Shown one piece after another: positions 51,151 to 59,991 of a stretch of DNA of 64,000 bases. Position numbers and translations under genes: made by a program. The stretch covers positions 1 through 64,000 of the forward strand of contig NZ_ASGZ01000026.1 of assembly GCF_000495475.1 (NCBI RefSeq), given 5' to 3'. The stretch comes from Candidatus Halobonum tyrrellensis G22 (GTDB lineage: Archaea > Halobacteriota > Halobacteria > Halobacteriales > Haloferacaceae). The notes under the pieces were generated by a model. It saw only the letters and a list, made by a program, of their open reading frames with translations. It had not been told where the DNA came from and ran no database searches. How positions within the stretch are numbered: the first letter of the stretch is position 1; every line of letters starts with the position of its first letter.

Positions 51151-51231
51151 AGAACTGGAGAACCCGGGAACCGGAAAGCCGGGGGACAGGGGAACTGAAG
51201 AACCGGAGAACCGGGGACTGGGGGACCGCGG
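51151..51231 (+). repeat. Degenerate 8-nt tandem repeat, purine-rich
   Basis: About ten imperfect units of the type AGAACCGG run head to tail (AGAACTGG, AGAACCCGG, GAACCGG, AAAGCCGG, GGGACAGG, GGAACTGA, AGAACCGG, AGAACCGG, GGACTGGG, GGACCGCGG). The strand is almost free of T. It lies between the cupin stop and the start of the AMP-binding fragment gene. Confidence 0.6.
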
Positions 51232-51262
51232 GACTCTTCTCGGCGGCGGCCTTCCGGCCGGT

Positions 51263-52084
51263 ATGACCGACTCGGACCCGCGGCCGGGCGCGGACCCGTC
51301 GGCGAGCGACGCCGCGGTGGTCCCGGACCTGGTCGCCCGCGAGCGCCGGAGCGACCGGCCGGCGGTCGTCGACGCGGCGCGCGGGCGGACGCACAGCTAC
51401 GCCGACGTCTGTACGACCGCGTACAAGGCCGGGAACGTCCTCCGCCACCTCGGCGTCCACGACGGGGCGCGCGTCGCCGTCGAGGCGGCGCCCGCGTTCC
51501 AGCCGCTGACGACGTTCCTCGGGAGCGCGCTGCTCGGCGCGGTCACCGCCTTCGACGCCGCGCCCGGGACGGACGCCCGCGTGGTGGTGGTCGACGCCCG
51601 CCGGGAATCCGAGTTCGACCTCCCGCCGGGGTCGAAGCTCTGCGCCTTCGGCGGCGCACCCGACCGCGCCGACACCACCCACTGGGAGGGGGAGGTGTGG
51701 AGCGAGAACCCCGCGTTCCCGCCCGCGACGTACGACCCCGACGCGCCGGTGCTCGCGGCCGACGGCGCGACGCACGACCACGCGACGCTGCTCGACGCGG
51801 CCCGCGGCGCGGTCGACGCGCTCGACTTGACCGCCGACGACCGGGTCGACCTGCGCGCGCCGCTGTCGGACCCGCGGGCGGTCGCCGCGGGCGTGCTCGC
51901 GCCGCTGCTCGCCGGCGGGGCGGTCAGACTTCCGGTCGTCGGCGCGGAGGGCGGCGAGTCCGGGGAGGCCGACGCCGCCGAGGCGGCGACCGCGGCGGTC
52001 GCGACCGGTGACTCGGACCCGCCGGACGCGCCGGACGTGCCGACGCTGTGGCTCGCAGACGTGTCGCTGTCGCGGTCGGGGTGA
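51263..52084 (+). CDS. N-terminal-only AMP-binding (acyl-CoA synthetase-like) protein
   Basis: The 273-residue protein resembles only the first part of an adenylate-forming enzyme: VVPDLVARERRSDRPAVVDA, RTHSYADVCTTAYKAGNVLR and FLGSALLGAVTAFDAAP, but it lacks the ATP loop (YSSGTTGRPKG in the neighbour), the adenylation core and the C-terminal lid. It has normal start and stop codons and regular codon use, with a Gly/Glu/Ala-rich linker near residues 224-252, so it looks maintained rather than decayed. It converges on the acetyl-CoA synthetase-type gene and might regulate it or bind acyl-AMP or CoA; that is a guess. Confidence 0.65.
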   Translation: MTDSDPRPGADPSASDAAVVPDLVARERRSDRPAVVDAARGRTHSYADVCTTAYKAGNVLRHLGVHDGARVAVEAAPAFQPLTTFLGSALLGAVTAFDAAPGTDARVVVVDARRESEFDLPPGSKLCAFGGAPDRADTTHWEGEVWSENPAFPPATYDPDAPVLAADGATHDHATLLDAARGAVDALDLTADDRVDLRAPLSDPRAVAAGVLAPLLAGGAVRLPVVGAEGGESGEADAAEAATAAVATGDSDPPDAPDVPTLWLADVSLSRSG

Positions 52085-52123
52085 GAGACGGGGCGGCGTG
52101 ACGACGGCGACGCGCCGTCCGCG

Positions 52124-54142
52124 TCACCGCGCCCCGTCGGTGCCCTCGCGGATCCGGTCGAGCGCCTCGGGGTTCTCGACCGACGAGAGGTCGCCCGGGT
52201 CCTCGCCGGCGTACGCCGCCGCCATCGCCCGGCGGACGACCTTCCCCGACTGGGTGAGGGGGAACTCGTCGACGAACAGCACCTCCCGCGGGCGGAACGG
52301 CTTGCCGTGCGCCTCGCCCACCCGGTCGCGCAACTCGGCCCGGAGGCCGTCGCTCGGCTCGACGCCCGGTTCGAGGACGACGTACGCGACGACGGCGGTG
52401 CCCGTCGTCGCGTCGGGGACGCCGACCGCCGCCGCCTGGGTGACCGCGTCGTGGTCGACCAGAACCGCCTCTATCTCGGCGGGACCGACCTTCCGTCCGG
52501 CGACGTTGAGCGTGTCGTCCGCCCGGCCGTGGAGGAACCAGAACCCGTCGTCGTCCCGCTGAGCCCAGTCGCCGTGGTTCCACAGCGGCGGGTCGGTGAA
52601 CCGCGACCAGTACTCCTCCAGATACCGCTCGTCGCCCTCCCGGAGGCTCTTGGTCATGCTCGGACAGGAGTCGCGCGCGACGAGGTAGCCCCGCTCGCCC
52701 GCCTCGGCGACCGACTCGCCCGCCTCGTTCACGATGTCGACGTCCATCCCGAGCCCGGGGCCGCCGAGCGTGCACGGCTTGAGCGGTTGGTCGGGCATCG
52801 GCATGAGGAAACAGCCGCAGATCTCGGTGCCGCCCGAGATGTTGATGATCGGACAGTCGCCGCCGCCGACGTGCTCGTAGAACCACAGCCACGACTCGGG
52901 GTCCCACGGCTCGCCGGTCGACCCGAGGAGCCTGAGACTGGAGAGGTCGTGGCTCTCGACGGGTTCGGTGCCGTGTTTCCGGAGCGCGCGGACCGCGGTG
53001 GGCGAGACGCCGAACGTCGTGACGCCGTGGCGTTCGATCAGGTCCCAGAGGCGGTCCGGCCCGGGGTGGTCGGGCGCACCCTCGTAGATCACGACGGTGC
53101 CGCCGAACGCGTGGTTGCCCACCAGCGTCCACGGTCCCATCATCCACCCGATGTCGGACACCCAGAAGAACCGGTCCGACGGCTTCTGGTCGAACCCGAA
53201 GTGGACCTCCTTGCTACACTGCGTCAGGACGCCCGCGTGGGTGTGGACGATGCCCTTCGGCCGGCCGGTCGTCCCCGACGAGTACAGCAGCATCGACTCG
53301 GCGTCGCTGGGGAGCGACTTCGTCTCGTAGACGGGCGACCGCGTCCCGACGGCGTCGACCCACCACTCGTCGCGGGCGCCCCACGGCGGGTCGCAGCCGA
53401 GTCGCTCGTGGACGACCACGCGTTCGACGCCGCCCGCCCGCTCGATGGCCGCGTCGAGCGTCCCCTTCAGCCGGACCTCGCTCCCGCGGCGGTAGAAGCC
53501 GTCGCCCGTGAACACCACCGACGGCTCCGCGTCCGCGAGCCGGGTCGCCACCGCGTCGGTGCCGAACCCCGAGAATATCGGCACCGCGACGGCGCCGACT
53601 TTGAAACAGCCGTAGAGGACCGACACCACCTCGGGCACCATCGGCATGTACAGCCCCACGGTGTCGCCCGTCTCCACCCCCGCGGCGTCGAGGTAGTTCG
53701 CGACCCGGTTCGCCTCCCGTTGGAGGTCGTGGAACGTCACCTCCCGGCGGTCGCCGGGTTCACCCTCCCAGAGCACCGCCACGCGGTTACGCGCCGCCGC
53801 GTCGACCGCGGCGTGGCGGTCGAGCGTGTTGTGCGCGACGTTGAGCCGCCCGCCGGGGTACCAGTCGGCGAACTGCGGCCCCCGCGAGTCGTCACGCACC
53901 TCGTCGTACGGCTCGTAGAACTCCAGGTCGAGGTAGTCGACGAGTTCGTCCCAGAACCAGTCGACGCCCGACGCCTCGACCCCCGGGAGGTCGGTCGTGG
54001 TCCGCTCGACCAACTCGTCGTACGTGTCGATGCCGTACTCGCGCATGAACCGGCGGACGTTGGTGGCCTCCGCGAACGCCTCGTCGGGTTCGTGGACCAC
54101 CGCGTCCGGGTCGACCGGCGGTTCGGGCTCCGTGGGCGCCAT
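52124..54142 (-). CDS. AMP-forming acetyl/acyl-CoA synthetase
   Basis: The 672-residue enzyme has the acetyl-CoA synthetase N-terminal region (DWFWDELVDYLDLEFYEPYD, WYPGGRLNVAHNTLDRHAAV), ATP loop LLYSSGTTGRPKGIVHTHAG, ISGGTEICGCF (adenylate site), WAQRDDDGFWFLHGRADDTL (ATP-ribose Asp/Arg), and the C-terminal catalytic Lys in LTQSGKVVRRAMA. It makes acyl-CoA from a short fatty acid, ATP and CoA; acetate or propionate are the likely substrates. The ATG at 54142 (MAPTEPEPPVDPDA) is preferred over 54172 because AT-rich promoter-like sequence lies about 27 bp upstream of it. Confidence 0.92.
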   Translation of the reverse strand: MAPTEPEPPVDPDAVVHEPDEAFAEATNVRRFMREYGIDTYDELVERTTTDLPGVEASGVDWFWDELVDYLDLEFYEPYDEVRDDSRGPQFADWYPGGRLNVAHNTLDRHAAVDAAARNRVAVLWEGEPGDRREVTFHDLQREANRVANYLDAAGVETGDTVGLYMPMVPEVVSVLYGCFKVGAVAVPIFSGFGTDAVATRLADAEPSVVFTGDGFYRRGSEVRLKGTLDAAIERAGGVERVVVHERLGCDPPWGARDEWWVDAVGTRSPVYETKSLPSDAESMLLYSSGTTGRPKGIVHTHAGVLTQCSKEVHFGFDQKPSDRFFWVSDIGWMMGPWTLVGNHAFGGTVVIYEGAPDHPGPDRLWDLIERHGVTTFGVSPTAVRALRKHGTEPVESHDLSSLRLLGSTGEPWDPESWLWFYEHVGGGDCPIINISGGTEICGCFLMPMPDQPLKPCTLGGPGLGMDVDIVNEAGESVAEAGERGYLVARDSCPSMTKSLREGDERYLEEYWSRFTDPPLWNHGDWAQRDDDGFWFLHGRADDTLNVAGRKVGPAEIEAVLVDHDAVTQAAAVGVPDATTGTAVVAYVVLEPGVEPSDGLRAELRDRVGEAHGKPFRPREVLFVDEFPLTQSGKVVRRAMAAAYAGEDPGDLSSVENPEALDRIREGTDGAR

Positions 54143-54244
54143 CTCCCCAGCGAATTGGCGTGCGCGCGGCAAGTAGTTTTCCGGGGTGTCTGTCCGACCC
54201 CGCGCGGCCGGCGGCGCCCCGGCGGTCCACCCCCGCTGTACACC

Positions 54245-54922
54245 TCAGGGGTCGCCCCACCGGGCGGCGTCGACGGTGAGACCGTCCACGCCCGCGTCGG
54301 CGGCGGCGTCCACGTCGGCGGGCGACCCCGCGCCCCACGCGTACGCGCCGAACCCGCGGTCGCGGGCCGCCCCTACCACCCCGGTCCGGAGGCAGTCGTC
54401 GACGTGCGGGTGGACGTTCCCGCAGTCGAGCCGCGCCGCGAGACTCAGGTTGGCCTCGGGGTCGCCCGAGAACAGCAGCCCCGTCGGGACGCCCTCGCTC
54501 CCCTCCGCCTCGGCGAACGCCGCCAGCGCCGCCGGGGAGAACGAGGTGACCCGCGCCGGGCGGTCGGCGTCCGCGAGCGCCGCGGCCACGTCGTCGGCGA
54601 CGCCGACCGTCTTGAGTTCCACCTGGAGGGTCGTCCCCGCCGGGACCGCGTCGAGAACGTCCGCGAGCCGCGGGATCGGTTCGTCGGTGCCCAACACGTC
54701 GAGTTCCCGTACCACCGGCCACGGCGTCTCGTCGACGCGCGCGTCGACGCCCGCGATACGGTCGAGCCGTTCGTCGTGGACGACGACCGGTTCGCCCGAC
54801 CCGCACCGCCGGACGTCGAACTCGACGGCGTCGAGCCGTCGTGCGGTCTCGACGAATGCGCGGACCGTGTTCTCGGGGTGTTCGTGCCCGCAGCCGCGGT
54901 GACCGACCAGTTCGACCGACAC
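54245..54922 (-). CDS. Glycerophosphodiester phosphodiesterase
   Basis: The product, 225 residues from a GTG at 54922, has the GDPD signature VELVGHRGCGHEHPENTVRA (catalytic HRG with metal-binding Glu), AVEFDVRRCGSGEPVVVHDE (EFD and HDE), and VELK in TTLQVELKTVG. It splits glycerophosphodiesters to glycerol phosphate and an alcohol. The GTG is preferred because the frame upstream to an ATG at 55030 has codon use unlike the genome and includes a GCTAAG promoter-like element 24-31 bp before the GTG. It diverges from an ABC transporter operon, a pairing known for ugp-type glycerophosphodiester uptake. Confidence 0.88.
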   Translation of the reverse strand: MSVELVGHRGCGHEHPENTVRAFVETARRLDAVEFDVRRCGSGEPVVVHDERLDRIAGVDARVDETPWPVVRELDVLGTDEPIPRLADVLDAVPAGTTLQVELKTVGVADDVAAALADADRPARVTSFSPAALAAFAEAEGSEGVPTGLLFSGDPEANLSLAARLDCGNVHPHVDDCLRTGVVGAARDRGFGAYAWGAGSPADVDAAADAGVDGLTVDAARWGDP

Positions 54923-55093
54923 GCCCGGTCCTCCGGACGCGTCCGGCTTAGCTCCCCGCCCCGCTCCGCGGTTCGACCCCCCGTTCGACGCGCGGCCGCC
55001 CGACACCCCCGGATCCGTAATCGTAACCATCGATACCGGGTGTCGAGCAACGTAGCCGCCCGTTTCTCGCCTCTACACGGGACCTATCCGTTA

Positions 55094-55160
55094 CATACGA
55101 TTACGTATGCGACGCGATCCGTCGCGTGAGGCGACTGTCGTATCGCGTGGATAGCGCGAT
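55094..55160. promoter_or_regulatory. Cluster of three inverted repeats, probable operators
   Basis: Three perfect inverted repeats with 6-bp arms lie in 67 bp (55094-55109, 55109-55125, 55142-55160), about 85-150 bp upstream of the ABC operon TATA box and on the far side of the phosphodiesterase promoter. Each could bind a dimeric repressor or activator. The regulator gene is not in the window. Confidence 0.45.
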
Positions 55161-55244
55161 GAGACGGGAAGATCGGCCATACGTGTCGGTGAATCGACTC
55201 ATATGTGGATAGTCAGTAACGATACGTAAACAGACGGCAAGTGT

Positions 55245-55250
55245 CTATAA
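55245..55250 (+). promoter_or_regulatory. TATA box of the sugar-type ABC operon
   Basis: CTATAA is centred 29 bp before the GTG at 55277, giving a leaderless operon transcript and supporting the GTG start. Confidence 0.65.
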
Positions 55251-55276
55251 GGAGCCGTGTGGAGTAGCCCAACTCC

Positions 55277-56812
55277 GTGAGTTCGGATAGCCGGAAACAC
55301 GGCGACGGTGAGAGTGACGGCGGAACCGACGGTCCCGTCTCCCGACGGCGCTTCGTCCGCGTGGCGGGTGCCACCGGGGCGGCGGGGCTCGTCGCGGGGT
55401 GTTCGACGCGGAACCCGGACGAGGGGTCCGGGTCGGAGACGAGCGAGGGTACTTCCGGCGGGTCGGAGGGGACGACCACGGGCGAGTCGGGCGGGAGCGC
55501 GGGCGGCAGCATCGAGATCGCGACCGCCGACATCCAGGGCCACCGCGACGCGTTCAGGCAGGCGCTCCGCGATGGCGGACTCTCGGAGGACGTCGAGATA
55601 TCGTTCCTCGCGACGTCGGGAATCTCGGGCGACGTCCAGTCGCAGTACCGGCAGTGGCTCCAGGCGGGGCGGGGTCAGCCCGACATCATGCGGATGGACA
55701 GCGGGTGGACGATCCCGTTCATCCAGCGGGGCCAGATAGCCAACCTGACCGAGGCGCTCCCCGACGAGACGGTCACGTCGATCAACGAGAACTACTTCGC
55801 CGCCACCGTCGACGCGGTGTCGGACGCCGACGGTAACCTCTACGGCGTCCCCTACCAGATCGGCCTGCCGACGGTCCAGTACCGGAAGGACCTGGTCGAA
55901 CAGGCCGGGTTCAACCCCAGCGAGGAGAACTGGGCGACCGAGCCGATGTCGTGGGAGAAGTTCTCGAACGTCATCAGCCAGACCCACCAGCAGGTCGACG
56001 ACGTCGACTACGGCTACTCGTGGCAGGCGAGCAACTACGTCGGGCTGTCGTGCTGTACGTTCAACGAGCTGATGAGCACGTGGGGCGGCGCGTACTTCGG
56101 CGGGCGCGACACCCTGTTCGGCCCGGTCGGCGAGCGGCCGGTCACGGTCGACGGCGAGCAGGTGATCCAGGCGCTCCGGATGGCCCGGACGTTCATCCGC
56201 GGGCAGGACGACGAGTACGCGCTCGACGGCTACCAGTCCATCTCGCCGACCGACGTGCTCCAGTGGACCGAGGGTCCCTCCCAGTCGCAGTTCCTCGACG
56301 GGAACTCGGTCTCGCTGCGCTACTGGCCGTCGGCGCTCCCGCCGGCCCACGAGGAGTTCGGCGACGACCTCGGCGTGATGCCGATCCCGTACGGCATCCC
56401 CGAGAGCGAGGCCGAGTACGAGGGACTCGGCGGCACCATCTCCGCGCTCGGCGGGTGGAACATGGTGTTGAACCCCAACACCGAAAACCGGAGCGCGGCG
56501 CTGCAGGTGCTGCAGGCGATCGACTCCGAGCCGTTCCGGCAGTTCCAACTCGAGGAACTCGACCTCCTGCCGCCGGACACCGCCGCGCTGGGGGAAGACC
56601 GGATCGGCGACATCCCGGTCTGGGGCGAGTACGCTGAGACGCTCCAGATCGCGGGCGAGAACGCCATGCCCCGGCCGGTCACGGTGGTGTGGCCCGACGA
56701 GTCGCCCGCGATCGCAGAGCGCGTGAGCGCGGTGCTCGCGGGACAGGAGGCCCCCGACGCCGCGATGAGCGAGCTAAAATCGACGCTCGAAACCATCGAG
56801 AGTAGCGTCTGA
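55277..56812 (+). CDS. ABC transporter substrate-binding protein, carbohydrate (CUT1) type
   Basis: The 511-residue protein has a Tat signal with lipobox (SRRRFVRVAGATGAAGLVAG then Cys near residue 42), a Gly/Ser/Thr linker to about residue 78, and an extracellular solute-binding family 1 domain: SQYRQWLQAGRGQPDIMRMD, LYGVPYQIGLPTVQYRKDL, LGGWNMVLNPNTENRSAALQ. Maltose, trehalose and glycerol-3-phosphate binding proteins share this fold. It is anchored outside the membrane by its lipid Cys. The GTG at 55277 follows a TATA box at ideal spacing. It heads a gene run with two permeases, an ATPase and a hydrolase. Confidence 0.9.
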   Translation: MSSDSRKHGDGESDGGTDGPVSRRRFVRVAGATGAAGLVAGCSTRNPDEGSGSETSEGTSGGSEGTTTGESGGSAGGSIEIATADIQGHRDAFRQALRDGGLSEDVEISFLATSGISGDVQSQYRQWLQAGRGQPDIMRMDSGWTIPFIQRGQIANLTEALPDETVTSINENYFAATVDAVSDADGNLYGVPYQIGLPTVQYRKDLVEQAGFNPSEENWATEPMSWEKFSNVISQTHQQVDDVDYGYSWQASNYVGLSCCTFNELMSTWGGAYFGGRDTLFGPVGERPVTVDGEQVIQALRMARTFIRGQDDEYALDGYQSISPTDVLQWTEGPSQSQFLDGNSVSLRYWPSALPPAHEEFGDDLGVMPIPYGIPESEAEYEGLGGTISALGGWNMVLNPNTENRSAALQVLQAIDSEPFRQFQLEELDLLPPDTAALGEDRIGDIPVWGEYAETLQIAGENAMPRPVTVVWPDESPAIAERVSAVLAGQEAPDAAMSELKSTLETIESSV

Positions 56813-56813
56813 G

Positions 56814-57800
56814 ATGGCGACCGAATCCGAGTCGTCCCGGTCGGCGACGCGGCGGTACTCGCCCACCTACTGGGTCGAGAACATGACCGACGAGCAGTTC
56901 GCGTACTTCATGCTGCTGCCCGCGTTCGCGCTGGTCGGGGCGTTCGCGCTGTGGCCGCTGTGGGAGACGTTCCAGATGTCGCTCCACGCCGACAACCTCA
57001 CCGGCTCCGGCTACGTCGGCGAGTTCGTCGGTATCGAGAACTACGTCGCGATCCTCACGGGCGAGATGACCGCGCTGTTGGGCGCGCCGTTCTTCGACCT
57101 CGACCAACCGCTCCAGAGCGCGCTGTCGGTGACGCTGATCTACACCGCGATCAGCGTCACGCTCGAACTCATCGTCGGGTTCGGGATGGCGCTCATACTC
57201 GACAAGGAGTTCTACGGCCGCCGGTGGGTCCGGGTCGCGATCCTGGTGCCGTGGGCGGTCCCGATCGCGATCCAGGGGATGATCTTCTACCTCATCTTCC
57301 TGCCGAGCGTCGGGTTCGGGACGCAGGCGATGCACGCCATCGGCCTGTTCTCGGACACGCCGTTCATCAACAGCGCCGACCTGTTGATCATGGTGATCAT
57401 CGCCGACGTGTGGAAGACCTCCGCGTTCATCGCGCTGATCGTGCTCGCGGGGCTCCAGAGCATCGACCGCGAACTGTACCGCGTCGGGCGGGTCGCGGGC
57501 GCGTCGGCGTGGCAGCGGTTCCGCTACATCACGTTCCCGCTGGTCGTCCCCACCCTGCTGGTCGCGCTGCTGTTCCGGACGATCCAGTCGATGCGCATCT
57601 TCGGGATCATCCGGACCATCGGCGGGAGCGGGGGCTGTTCGACGCTGCCGTCGCTGTCGTGTCTGGTCGTGACCACGTTCCAGGGGTCGGGCCGGTACGC
57701 GACCGCGGCCGCGCTCGCGTTCATCACGGCGGTCGTCGTCGCGATCGTCGCGGGCATCTACATCGTCGGCTTCGCCGACGTCGAGGGAGGTGCGATCTGA
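56814..57800 (+). CDS. ABC transporter permease, MalF/UgpA type
   Basis: The 328-residue permease has about six membrane segments and the coupling loop RVGRVAGASAWQRFRYITFP (EAA-type). A short extracytoplasmic Cys pair lies in GGSGGCSTLPSLSCLVV near residues 280-290. It begins one base after the binding-protein stop, and its own stop overlaps the next start (TGATG), so the operon is tightly coupled. It forms the channel with the MalG-type partner. Confidence 0.9.
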   Translation: MATESESSRSATRRYSPTYWVENMTDEQFAYFMLLPAFALVGAFALWPLWETFQMSLHADNLTGSGYVGEFVGIENYVAILTGEMTALLGAPFFDLDQPLQSALSVTLIYTAISVTLELIVGFGMALILDKEFYGRRWVRVAILVPWAVPIAIQGMIFYLIFLPSVGFGTQAMHAIGLFSDTPFINSADLLIMVIIADVWKTSAFIALIVLAGLQSIDRELYRVGRVAGASAWQRFRYITFPLVVPTLLVALLFRTIQSMRIFGIIRTIGGSGGCSTLPSLSCLVVTTFQGSGRYATAAALAFITAVVVAIVAGIYIVGFADVEGGAI

Positions 57801-58786
57801 TGGCGACCGTCACCGGCGACGACGGTGACGGCGACGGGGACGACGGCAACGCGCTCGAACGCTCGGCGCGCCGCGCGATGGAGCGGCCGTGGACCGTCTA
57901 CCGGGCCGCGTTCACGTTCGGCGTGGTGGCGTTCGTCCTCATCACGCTGTTCCCGTTCTACTGGCTGCTCGTGTTGGCGCTCACGCCGCTGACGAACGTC
58001 AACAACATCGACTTCGAGGCGTTCGGGCTCCCGCTGCCGGTGCCGGTGCCGCAGGGGTTCAACCCGGCGGCGTTCGTCGAGGTGTTCCGGCTGGTGCCGT
58101 TCCACCGGTTCATGTTCAACAGCATCTTCATCGGGCTGGTGACGACGGCGATCGTGCTCGTGATCGCCAGCCTCGCGGGCTACGCGTTCGGCCGCCTGGA
58201 GTTCCGCGGCCGGCGGGTCCTGATGGTGCTGTTCCTCGCCATCTCGTACTTCCCGCCGGTCACGTTCGCGATCCCGATCTTCCGGTACTTCACGGGCGGG
58301 GTCCACCTGTTTACGATCCCCGGCGTCACCGCGGTGTACAGCCCCAACTGGTTCAACACGCCCGGCGCGCTGATCACGCCGTTTAGCGCGCTGTTCATGC
58401 CGCTGGCCATCTTCATCCTCACCACCTTCTACAGCCAGATCCCCGACGGGCTGGAGGACGCCGCCCGGATCGAGGGGACCACCCGGATCGGCGCGCTGTT
58501 CCGGGTGATCGTCCCGCTGTCGGCGCCGGGCGTCGCCACCGCGGGCGTGCTCACGTTCATCTCGATATACAACGAGTTCTTCTTCTCGTTCCTGCTCACC
58601 GACGGCCAGGCGCAGAGCTGGGCCCCGATCGTCTGGGGGATCCTCAACTACCAAGGGCAGTACCAGCAGTACTACAACCTGATGGCGGCGGCGAGCCTGA
58701 TCGGGGTCATCCCGGTCGCGGTACTCGTCGTCCTCGCACAGGAGAAGATCGTCAGCGGACTCACGTCCGGCGGACTCAAGGAGTAA
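57800..58786 (+). CDS. ABC transporter permease, MalG/UgpE type
   Basis: The 328-residue permease starts with an Asp/Gly-rich cytoplasmic stretch (MATVTGDDGDGDGDDGNALE), then six membrane segments. The coupling loop is IPDGLEDAARIEGTTRIGAL, the canonical EAA motif, followed by FRVIVPLSAPGVATAG. It is the second channel subunit. The ATG overlaps the previous stop by one base. Confidence 0.9.
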   Translation: MATVTGDDGDGDGDDGNALERSARRAMERPWTVYRAAFTFGVVAFVLITLFPFYWLLVLALTPLTNVNNIDFEAFGLPLPVPVPQGFNPAAFVEVFRLVPFHRFMFNSIFIGLVTTAIVLVIASLAGYAFGRLEFRGRRVLMVLFLAISYFPPVTFAIPIFRYFTGGVHLFTIPGVTAVYSPNWFNTPGALITPFSALFMPLAIFILTTFYSQIPDGLEDAARIEGTTRIGALFRVIVPLSAPGVATAGVLTFISIYNEFFFSFLLTDGQAQSWAPIVWGILNYQGQYQQYYNLMAAASLIGVIPVAVLVVLAQEKIVSGLTSGGLKE

Positions 58787-58790
58787 ACAC

Positions 58791-59990
58791 ATGGGAGACG
58801 TCACACTCGACGGGATCACGAAACGCTACGACGACGTCGTCGCGGTCGACGACGTGAACATACATATCGAGGACGGCGAGTTCGTCACGCTCGTCGGCCC
58901 CTCCGGCTGCGGCAAGTCGACGACTCTCGAAATCGTCGCGGGACTCACCAACCCCAGCGGCGGGACGGTCACCATCGCCGACCGGGACGTGACGCGGCTG
59001 CCGCCGAAGGACCGCGACATCTCGATGGTGTTCCAGAACATCGCGCTGTTCCCGCACATGAACGTCCGGAAGAACATCAGCTTCGGGCTCCGCCTGCGGG
59101 ACTTCGACTCCGAGGAGACCGAGCGGCGCGTCCAGCGGGCCGCCGAGATCCTCCAGTTGGAGGGAATGTTGGACCGGATGCCCGACGAGCTCTCCGGCGG
59201 CCAACAGCAGCGTGTCGGGATCGGCCGCGCCATCGTGCGCGAACCCGAGGTGTTCCTGATGGACGAACCGCTCGCCAACCTCGACGCGAAGCTCCGCGTC
59301 CACATGCGCACGGAGCTCCAGCGGCTCCACGACGAACTCGAGACGACGATCCTCTACGTCACTCACGACCAGGCGGAGGCGATGACGATGAGCGACCGGA
59401 TCGCGGTGCTCAACCACGGCGAACTCCAGCAGTTCGCCCCGCCGCTGGTCTGTTACAACGAACCCGCCAACGAGTTCGTCGCCGGGTTCATCGGCTCGCC
59501 GTCGATGAACTTCCTCGAAGGCGAGATGGGGGGCGAACGCGTCGAGACGCCCCACTTCTCGGTCGGGGTCGACCCCGCGGCGGTCGACGTCGGCGCCGAC
59601 GGACCGGTCACGGTCGGCATCCGCCCGGAGGACATCTACCTCCGGCAGACCGCGGCGACGGTCGAGCAGCCGACCGACGCCGTCGAGGCGACCGTGGACG
59701 TGCTCGAACCGATGGGCGACGAGATATTCGTCTACCTCCTGCTCGGCGACGCCGCCGACGACGGCGGCCCGACCGTCGAGGGGGCGGACGAGGCGAGCGC
59801 CCGCTCCGACCAACTCCTGATGAGCGTCGAACCCGACGTGAGACTCGAATCCGGCGAGCGGGTCGAGGTGGTGCTCGACCGCGACCGCGTCCACCTGTTC
59901 GACACCGGCGGCGACGCGCGCGCGCACGGGGTGGCGGAGGGGTCCGAGGCGCCGACAGAGGTAAACGCCGACGGCGGGGAAGGGCGATAA
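58791..59990 (+). CDS. ABC transporter ATPase, MalK/UgpC type
   Basis: The 399-residue ATPase has Walker A GPSGCGKSTTLEIVAGL, signature ELSGGQQQRVGIGRAIV, Walker B VFLMDEPLANLDAKLRVH and TILYVTHDQAEAMTMSDRIA. A TOBE-containing C-terminal regulatory region follows (about residues 245-375: VTVGIRPEDIYLRQ, VDVLEPMGDEIFVYLLLGDA), with an acidic insertion and tail. It is typical of CUT1 importers of oligosaccharides or glycerol phosphate. It starts four bases after the permease stop. Confidence 0.92.
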   Translation: MGDVTLDGITKRYDDVVAVDDVNIHIEDGEFVTLVGPSGCGKSTTLEIVAGLTNPSGGTVTIADRDVTRLPPKDRDISMVFQNIALFPHMNVRKNISFGLRLRDFDSEETERRVQRAAEILQLEGMLDRMPDELSGGQQQRVGIGRAIVREPEVFLMDEPLANLDAKLRVHMRTELQRLHDELETTILYVTHDQAEAMTMSDRIAVLNHGELQQFAPPLVCYNEPANEFVAGFIGSPSMNFLEGEMGGERVETPHFSVGVDPAAVDVGADGPVTVGIRPEDIYLRQTAATVEQPTDAVEATVDVLEPMGDEIFVYLLLGDAADDGGPTVEGADEASARSDQLLMSVEPDVRLESGERVEVVLDRDRVHLFDTGGDARAHGVAEGSEAPTEVNADGGEGR

Positions 59991-59991
59991 C

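Larger units (their letters stand above)
54923..55276. other. AT-rich divergent control region with palindromes
   Basis: About 350 bp between the phosphodiesterase and the ABC operon, much richer in A/T than its surroundings. It holds CATACG-ATTA-CGTATG (55094-55109), GCGACG-CGATC-CGTCGC (55109-55125) and ATCGCG-TGGATAG-CGCGAT (55142-55160), plus a further CATACG half-site near 55173-55178. The right end carries the operon TATA box. Confidence 0.55.

Noticed and set aside
51151-51231. Possible CRISPR repeats
   Set aside because: Units are 8 nt, contiguous and degenerate, without spacers of uniform length; no cas genes are present.
55030-55030. ATG at 55030 as the glycerophosphodiesterase start
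   Set aside because: It would add 36 residues of atypical codon use and place the GCTAAG promoter-like element inside the gene; the GTG at 54922 begins right at the conserved domain. It remains an alternative.
52307-55129. 940-residue plus-strand frame opposite the acyl-CoA synthetase gene
   Set aside because: High-GC genomes give long antisense frames; the minus-strand enzyme has clear motifs and the antisense product is low-complexity.
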